This document shows positions 15,299 to 19,939 of a DNA stretch of 19,939 nt, piece after piece. The notes beneath the pieces were generated by a model. It worked only from the letters and a program-made list of their open reading frames with translations. It had not been told where the DNA came from and did no database searches. The translations under genes were made by a program, and so were the position numbers. Source of the stretch: an uncultured Lachnospiraceae bacterium (lineage in GTDB: Bacteria; Bacillota; Clostridia; Lachnospirales; Lachnospiraceae); assembly GCA_910577655.1 (NCBI GenBank), contig CAJTOW010000080.1, positions 1-19,939 on the forward strand, written 5' to 3'. Within the stretch, counting starts at the first letter, position 1. Every line of letters begins with the position of its first letter.

Positions 15299-15428
15299 AT
15301 CCGATTCCTCCGTATATCTCCATTGCAGATCTGAATGTCCACATAATCATGAATGCCCACGGGTATTCCCGGGCAAACTTACCTCTGACAGATAAGAATG
15401 CCTGCCCGCCCAGAGCACTATGGCCCTT

Positions 15429-15457
15429 ATTCTACCACAGTTTCAGGAGCAAAACAA
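15429..15457 (-). promoter_or_regulatory. Probable promoter of the glycan operon
   Basis: On the minus strand TTGTTT (15457-15452), a 17-bp spacer and TAGAAT (15434-15429) precede hddC. The leader from about 15422 to 15299 contains short inverted repeats such as CTTATCT/AGGTAAG and CCCGGG/CCCGTGGG, but no riboswitch class that I recognise. Confidence 0.5.
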
Positions 15458-15477
15458 GTCACAAAGGATAAATGCTG

Positions 15478-15506
15478 TTGACCGTCCCAAAGGCTTTTGA
15501 TATAAT
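15478..15506 (+). promoter_or_regulatory. Near-consensus sigma-A promoter on the plus strand
   Basis: TTGACC (15478-15483), 17-bp spacer, TATAAT (15501-15506): the best promoter match in the window. It points away from the glycan operon and directly into the inverted repeat at 15530-15590. No plus-strand gene follows, so the transcript would be a short structured RNA or an antisense RNA to the Rpn-like fragment. Confidence 0.6.
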
Positions 15507-15508
15507 TT

Positions 15509-15590
15509 CCGTTTCGGTTCACGAGACGGGGAAAACTGGACAAAAACAGACGTCAGGCTTGCCTATAAGACTGTTTTTGTCCAGTTTTCC
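15509..15590. repeat. Stacked hairpins with a perfect 20-bp stem
   Basis: CCGTTTCG-GTTCA-CGAGACGG (15509-15529, one G-T pair) is followed without a gap by GGAAAACTGGACAAAAACAG (15530-15549), a 21-nt spacer and its exact reverse complement (15571-15590). The spacer itself contains AGGC-TT-GCCT. It could terminate minus-strand transcription from the Rpn-like fragment, be a minimal insertion element, or be a small RNA made from the promoter just upstream. There is no clean T-run after either arm. Confidence 0.75.
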
Positions 15591-15607
15591 ACATTGGGCG
15601 GACATGT

Positions 15608-15946
15608 CTATGCTTCTTTCAGAGCCTCCAACACTTTCCTGACATCATAGTCTGGTGCAAATATGGCCGCTTTCCGGCAGATATCCTGAACCAGGGGTAA
15701 TTCTTCCTCCAGTTCCTCTGCGATCGTCTCCGGGTTTTTCTGTTTTCTGAGTTTCCTGCAGATCTGTTCTGCCAGTTTTTCTTCTTTTCCTTCTGCTTTC
15801 CCCTGTATCCTGCCCTCTTCTCTGGCCTCCTCTTCCCACACTTCCTTCGCATCATCCAAATTGAACTCTGTAAACAGCATATTCCTCACCTCCGAACCAT
15901 GCTTCTGAATATAATCTGTCATGATCCCCTGCCGGTCTTTTTTCAT
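15608..15946 (-). pseudogene. C-terminal fragment of an Rpn-family nuclease/transposase-like protein
   Basis: A 112-residue frame. The start DYIQKHGSEVRNMLFTEFNLDDAKEV, followed by an EEGRIQGKAEGKEE coiled segment, matches the C-terminal tail I know from Rpn (PD-(D/E)XK recombination-promoting nuclease) proteins of clostridia. The N-terminal nuclease domain, with its D...ExK residues, is absent. The ATG at 15946 lies 12 nt after the stop of the preceding gene and has only GGGAG at a too-short 3-nt spacing, so expression as a separate protein is doubtful. Upstream of it in the same frame is directly the TGA of the helical-repeat gene, as though one had been joined to the other by a deletion. 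Confidence 0.55.
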
Positions 15947-15958
15947 CCACTCCCTGCT

Positions 15959-17416
15959 TCATTTCATACTCCCCAGAAGGTCCATAAAATTCCGTTTGCG
16001 CTTATGCTTATCCTTTAATTCTCTGAATTTCGCTTCCCACTCCGCCTGCCTGTCATTCTTTTTCATCAGTGTTTTTATGTTTTTCAGGAAACTGACCGCC
16101 AGTTCATAATTCTTATTATTAGATATATGAAGATAATTGTTAACCTTTTCCCAGTACAATTCCAGTATTTCATTTGGATATTTTTCTGCCAGACGTTTAC
16201 TGAAATACTGGTTGTAATCCACATCCCAGTAATTGTATCTGCCATGGGAACTTTGCAGGTACTTTAGGACAATCTCCTCCCTGCCGTTTTCCATGCAGAT
16301 GTCCAGATAGAATTTCAGATCCTTGTTCCTGATTTTTTCCAGTATCTTTTCGTAGTTTTCCTGCCAGTCCTCCTCCTGCAGTTTTTCTTTGCAGATACCA
16401 AACCATTTCTTTAGTTCACTTTTATCGCAGGTGTCCAGAATCAGCAGAAGCTGCTGCTTCTCCGACTGGTAATCGCCTTTTTCATCCGCATATCCGTACA
16501 GATGTTTTGCAAGTGCGAAGATATTGAAATCCCATTTTGTTTTCAGGACAAACTGATGCAGACGTTTCAGTTCTGCATCGTTCTTTTCCTTTATGTAAAT
16601 TGGTGCCACATAGTCAATCAGCTCATCCAACCTTCCGGTGCATGCTTCCAGTCCCTTCCAGATATATTCCAGTTCCTTTTTCTGGTTGCCTTCCTTCGCG
16701 TAGTACCTGGCAATTTCCACATAATCAGAGCCATACTGCAGATTGGCAAGCTTTGTCTTTAAGAACTGTTCCTGATCTCCAATGCTTTTGTAAATCTGGG
16801 CAGCGTAGCCTCTGTAATATCCACTGCAGCCCCCGGACAATGCGTCCGCAAGGTACCTTTTTTCTTCGTTTTTCAGGCAAAATGATTCTGCCACCTGAAT
16901 CAGAATATCATCAAATCCGCTGTTCCCGGCAAAAAATTCCTCCAGCATTTCATCCAGAATAACAACCCTTTTTTCCCAGGAGATATCATGGGATTTGACA
17001 ATCTCATCCATCTTCCACAGATGATCGCAGGCGTCCCCCTCGTCAGACTCCGGGCCGCCGCCATATTCATTGAACATCTGGATAACCTCCCGCGCCTCCT
17101 CCCAGTGCCTTTCCAGCTCCATCTCGATTGCCTTTTTCTGGTATTTCTCATTGTTGCTGATGCACCAGTCGGTGATGCATTGTTCTGCTTTCCGGCCGCA
17201 CCGGGACATCTGGGAAATGATCCCGATCAGGTCCTCTTTCCCTGCATTTTCCAGCAGTTTGCTTACGGTTTTCTTGTCCATACAAATCCCCTTTTCCATC
17301 ATAATGAATTGTATTGTATCCTGCTTCTGTCCGCGCTGTTTGCCGATCTGTTTTATTGCCTGCCGCATCAGCCTTCCATCGTAGTCATCCGCGGTTACAC
17401 CGCCTGCATCAAGCAA
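15959..17416 (-). CDS. Helical-repeat protein, like the C-terminal half of SWIM zinc-finger family proteins
   Basis: The open frame from the TTG at 17416 gives 485 residues; the ATG at 17281, with AAGGGG 6 nt upstream, gives about 440 and is the best initiation site. The sequence is almost all alpha-helical: ELERHWEEAREVIQMFNEYGGGPESDE, SGFDDILIQVAESFCLKNEEKRYLADAL, then TPR-like pairs (YYRGYAAQIYKSIGDQEQFL; YVEIARYYAKEGNQKKELEYIWKGLEACTGR split over two helices). This pattern resembles the C-terminal half of clostridial proteins annotated as SWIM zinc-finger family; the CxCx(n)CxH finger itself is missing. The frame extends without a start upstream of 17416 to a TGA at 17426-17428, which fits an N-terminally truncated gene. 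It follows the DUF4209 gene by about 30 bp. Function is unknown; family assignment is from memory. Confidence 0.6.
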   Translation of the reverse strand: MLDAGGVTADDYDGRLMRQAIKQIGKQRGQKQDTIQFIMMEKGICMDKKTVSKLLENAGKEDLIGIISQMSRCGRKAEQCITDWCISNNEKYQKKAIEMELERHWEEAREVIQMFNEYGGGPESDEGDACDHLWKMDEIVKSHDISWEKRVVILDEMLEEFFAGNSGFDDILIQVAESFCLKNEEKRYLADALSGGCSGYYRGYAAQIYKSIGDQEQFLKTKLANLQYGSDYVEIARYYAKEGNQKKELEYIWKGLEACTGRLDELIDYVAPIYIKEKNDAELKRLHQFVLKTKWDFNIFALAKHLYGYADEKGDYQSEKQQLLLILDTCDKSELKKWFGICKEKLQEEDWQENYEKILEKIRNKDLKFYLDICMENGREEIVLKYLQSSHGRYNYWDVDYNQYFSKRLAEKYPNEILELYWEKVNNYLHISNNKNYELAVSFLKNIKTLMKKNDRQAEWEAKFRELKDKHKRKRNFMDLLGSMK

Positions 17417-17447
17417 CGCAACCGTTCAGATACCCTTTGAAGTGTTA

Positions 17448-19253
17448 TCAATCAACAAATATTTTGACTTTACTTTCATCATAGTCATGCTTCTTCAGCC
17501 GTTCACTGTTTTTCAGGATCTTCATGACTTCCACAGAAGTATAAGAACACAGTTTTAAAACCGCACAGACAAAATAAATCCCTATCCCACTATTCCCTTT
17601 TGCGGGATCCATGATTCCATGTGCAATTTCATTTCGTATATTGGCGCCGCACCGTTCATTCATCAGTCCCTTAAACAAGAACAGATGATCCGGATCATAG
17701 CAGTCAACCAGCTCCGGGATATCGAACACACTGGTCAATGTTTTCGACTTTGAAGTATTATCATCTTCAAAGGTCGTCACCAGGCCCCCTGCTGTTTTCG
17801 CGATATGCCTGAATAAATTTTCAGTCTGGGGCGCCAGTATATGAAGAGCAGGATAATAATCCCCGCGTAATCCCATGTACAGCGCCTGACAAAAAATATC
17901 TTCCCGCCCCGGCGGAATAACCGGATTGTTTTCAACCAGAAACTTTAAGTCGCTACATCCAAATTCGAAGTCTCTATTCAGCTTTTCTATGCTCCATTGC
18001 AAAACCGTCTCTCCCGCACAAAGTTCCAGATCCAGGGCAGCTTTGTGCATGTGCATTTCCAGCAACTGCATGTCTTTTTCCGGCTCCCCGATGTCCAACG
18101 GCGGAATCATTATTATGGTCTGTCCTTCTGCATCAACCAAATTATCTCCAAATAAACTTTTAAAGGGATATTTCTTCTGCTCTTCCAGAACCTTTTCCCT
18201 CAAAGAATCTTTCGTAAAGAAGCTTGTTGTCTGGAGAAGCCGTATGACGCTTTCCTGAAAGCTTAATCCCTCCAGATTCTGCACCACCTGCTGGTATAGT
18301 CCCTCAGAATGTATCGTCATATTCACCGGAATCATAGCTGACGTAATTCCCCGTTTATAATCCAGCAGTTTACGCTGGATTCGTTCGCTCTCCACAGGCA
18401 GGGAATTATTTCTGTAAATGTGAACGCATGTTTCCAGCCAGCAGACCCCATCAAATAATCCACGAATATCTTTATTGATTACAGAATCCGCTTCTTGTTC
18501 ATAATATCGGGCAAGATCAATCTGGCTGCTTTGTACAGCATTGTAATCCTTTTTCCATACCAATAGTTTTCTTTTTGTCTCATAGGCGGCTTCAACCTTA
18601 TGAATAAAAGAAGAGGTTTTGGCATTTTTAATTATTTTGTCAGCGACGGGAAGATAGTCATCGGCCTCTCTGTATCTTTGTCCAGATAAAATTTCAATCA
18701 GGTTGATGCTTAAAAACAATGGATCATTCCCATCTAATTCAAGAAGTTTATTGAACGCCGTTTCGCATATAGAAGAAAATAATTCGTTTTTCTTTCCCAG
18801 TTGGGCGGAGATTGTAATCGCTCTTCTGATGCTGTTAATACATGCAAGCCATTGCTCCGGATCAAACAGATCCACAAATAACTGGAGGTATGACTCGGCT
18901 GCCTTTATGCCCGCCGGATATTTCCTTCTGGTAACCCATAAAATATCGGTTACCCTGGCCCGCAGTGCTAATGGCAGTTTTTCGTAAGATAGGCGTTCCA
19001 GAATTCCAAAATCGTACTCCGACATATCTCCCAGAGAAAAGCTTCTCCTCCCATCATTCCAGACCATTCGGGGACAAAAGACATTTTCTTTTTCATCGTA
19101 CCGCTGTCCAAGGGAGGCCACTTGTAAAAGCAGCTTAAAGGCTCTTTTTTCTGGTTCATTCAAATCGTTTTCAGGTATTGATGCTGAAGAAATGGATGCA
19201 GCATCTAATGTATCCTTGTCAAAGGTTTCATTTAAGCACTCATATAATTCCAT
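17448..19253 (-). CDS. DUF4209-domain protein with HEPN-like RNxxxHG motif
   Basis: A 601-residue protein, mostly alpha-helical. The C-terminal region holds YDPDHLFLFKGLMNE and then RNEIAHG (residues 540-546), the RNxxxHG motif that defines DUF4209; R-x4-H also matches the HEPN ribonuclease pattern, but RNase activity has not been shown from this sequence. The first 400 residues look like helical repeats and have no recognised catalytic motif. GAGGAG lies 7 nt before the ATG at 19253, so the start is firm. The gene is clearly AT-richer than the polysaccharide genes (two 60-nt stretches near 18541-18660 are about one third GC), suggesting a different origin. With the helical-repeat gene just downstream it may form a two-gene unit. 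A role in phage defence or RNA processing is only a possibility. Confidence 0.8.
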   Translation of the reverse strand: MELYECLNETFDKDTLDAASISSASIPENDLNEPEKRAFKLLLQVASLGQRYDEKENVFCPRMVWNDGRRSFSLGDMSEYDFGILERLSYEKLPLALRARVTDILWVTRRKYPAGIKAAESYLQLFVDLFDPEQWLACINSIRRAITISAQLGKKNELFSSICETAFNKLLELDGNDPLFLSINLIEILSGQRYREADDYLPVADKIIKNAKTSSFIHKVEAAYETKRKLLVWKKDYNAVQSSQIDLARYYEQEADSVINKDIRGLFDGVCWLETCVHIYRNNSLPVESERIQRKLLDYKRGITSAMIPVNMTIHSEGLYQQVVQNLEGLSFQESVIRLLQTTSFFTKDSLREKVLEEQKKYPFKSLFGDNLVDAEGQTIIMIPPLDIGEPEKDMQLLEMHMHKAALDLELCAGETVLQWSIEKLNRDFEFGCSDLKFLVENNPVIPPGREDIFCQALYMGLRGDYYPALHILAPQTENLFRHIAKTAGGLVTTFEDDNTSKSKTLTSVFDIPELVDCYDPDHLFLFKGLMNERCGANIRNEIAHGIMDPAKGNSGIGIYFVCAVLKLCSYTSVEVMKILKNSERLKKHDYDESKVKIFVD

Positions 19254-19418
19254 ATAAATTCTCCTCTGTAAATCCCATTAATTACTGACAGATTATCCTG
19301 AACCAAAGAAATTTCGTCTCCCGTTTCCTCCGCAGCATTCCCTGCATCTTTCCATCTCTTCAATTTCCTGCAAAACCAGTCACTAAAGGCGGACCGGAAA
19401 ATCCCTTCTGCCGGCACC

Positions 19419-19489
19419 AGAACGTGTCTAAAAATTGCTTTTCGACAGCTATGTGTTCTACTTTTCGGGAGATTTTCGGGTTCAATTGG
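19419..19489 (+). repeat. Copy iv of the AGAGCGTG repeat, plus strand
   Basis: Begins AGAACGTGTCTAAAAATTGC and ends with CTTTTCGGGAGATTTTCGGG and TTCAATTGG. It has the same head and a related tail to 3657-3752 but a shorter core. Its tail overlaps the original stop codon (TGA, 19484-19482) of the disrupted hydrolase gene. Confidence 0.5.
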
Positions 19490-19939
19490 TTTCCTTACAG
19501 AAATCCATTGTCCTCTGCATGATATCTTTCAGATACTCAATATTTCCTGAATCCGTAAAGTTCAATTCATAATTAAGTTTAGAAAGCCAGTATTTATGCC
19601 TTATTCCGGCTTTTTGAAACACTAAATTTTTATCACCCAATGGGTGAAGAAATTTTCGTGTTTTAAATCCAAGAAATTCCTATAAAATATGGGTTAAAGG
19701 CAATTGTACCAAGTTGAACTTCACGGATTCAGGTATTTTTTAAAGTATCATTGCATTCAAGGGAATGATTGCATCCATCATATACAGTCAGCGGAACATG
19801 ATATGTATTTGAGAGCTTCATAATCTCATCTGAATCGCTCCAGGGATCTGCTGTTCCAATAAAACCAATTGCATTATCTGGTGCAAAATGAAAAGTCTGA
19901 GCCAGAGGAGTGTACAGAATATGTCTCACGTAGTTTAAT
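19482..19939 (-). pseudogene. Alpha/beta-hydrolase gene, cut by a MITE and by the window edge
   Basis: The frame enters from beyond 19939 and reads to 19729: LNYVRHILYTPLAQTF, FIGTADPWSDSDEI and YDGCNHSLECNDTLKN. The Asp in TADPWSD and the His in NHSLE fit the acid and His of the alpha/beta-hydrolase triad; the nucleophile Ser would lie outside the window. At 19738 the frame runs into a 188-bp element that supplies a TGA after one codon. On the far side, 19545-19482 encodes the missing C-terminal helix, NIEYLKDIMQRTMDFCKETN and stop. Removing the element and one 5-bp duplication joins the halves in frame (DTLKN-IEYLKD). The truncated product keeps both catalytic residues visible here but loses about 20 residues, so it may or may not be active. 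Enzyme substrate is unknown. Confidence 0.75.
19546..19733. mobile_element. 188-bp MITE with 20-bp terminal inverted repeats
   Basis: The left end CCTGAATCCGTAAAGTTCAA and the right end read inward, CCTGAATCCGTGAAGTTCAA, differ at one base. TATTT flanks both sides (19541-19545 and 19734-19738) as a target duplication. The interior is AT-rich, has no open frame of note, and contains a hairpin centred on CACCC-AAT-GGGTG. Ends beginning CC and a 5-bp duplication would fit an IS1380-type transposase acting in trans, but this family assignment is a guess. Confidence 0.88.

Noticed and set aside
15299..15422. Riboswitch in the hddC leader
   Set aside because: Short inverted repeats are present, but no conserved core of a known class could be matched by eye.
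15530..15590. Invertible promoter flanked by the 20-bp inverted repeats
   Set aside because: The arms are only 21 bp apart and the promoter lies outside them, so inversion would not switch it; no recombinase gene is in the window.
19232..19417. 61-residue minus-strand frame upstream of the DUF4209 gene
   Set aside because: It overlaps the DUF4209 start, begins at the edge of a dispersed repeat, has no clear ribosome binding site and matches no family that I recognise.

Overview
The window looks like chromosomal DNA of a Gram-positive gut clostridium, most likely Lachnospiraceae. Evidence for this is inferential: almost every gene has a strong GGAGG-type ribosome binding site, the polysaccharide genes are GC-rich while the right-hand accessory genes are clearly AT-richer, and the Rpn-like, SWIM-associated-like and DUF4209 proteins and small dispersed intergenic repeats are of types I associate with that group. 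No rRNA, tRNA or CRISPR array was seen.

Layout. (1) 1-1806, plus strand: a monocistronic CaiT-like BCCT transporter with its own promoter. (2) 15298 down to 1772, minus strand: a surface-glycan locus of about 13.5 kb. Its promoter-proximal part is a complete GDP-D-glycero-alpha-D-manno-heptose set (hddC, hddA, gmhB, gmhA), followed by a GT2 glycosyltransferase and two large polytopic GT-C-like membrane proteins. A second block, probably with an internal promoter near 7126-7154, holds the first three steps of CDP-3,6-dideoxyhexose synthesis (rfbF, rfbG, rfbH), then a LicD-family phosphotransferase and a polyprenyl-phosphate (GtrB/DPM-like) glycosyltransferase that overlaps the 3' end of the BCCT gene tail to tail. 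The E3 reductase and the final ketoreductase/epimerase of the dideoxyhexose pathway are absent from the window. (3) 15299-15607: a regulatory intergenic region with two back-to-back promoters and a perfect 20-bp inverted repeat. (4) 15608-19939, minus strand: AT-richer accessory DNA with an Rpn-like C-terminal fragment, a helical-repeat protein resembling the C-terminal half of SWIM-zinc-finger-associated proteins, a DUF4209 protein with the RNxxxHG (HEPN-like) motif, and an alpha/beta-hydrolase gene split by a 188-bp MITE.

How it works together (inference). The heptose and dideoxyhexose cassettes make two nucleotide sugars; the GT2 enzyme and the GT-C-like membrane proteins would assemble or modify a lipid-linked wall or capsular glycan, LicD would add a phospho-substituent, and the GtrB-like enzyme would supply a lipid-phosphate sugar donor. 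The most striking non-genic features are a 30-bp minisatellite filling the gmhB-gmhA gap, a repeat family that supplies stop codons to two genes, the MITE whose removal restores an open frame exactly, and the promoter-plus-hairpin at 15478-15590.
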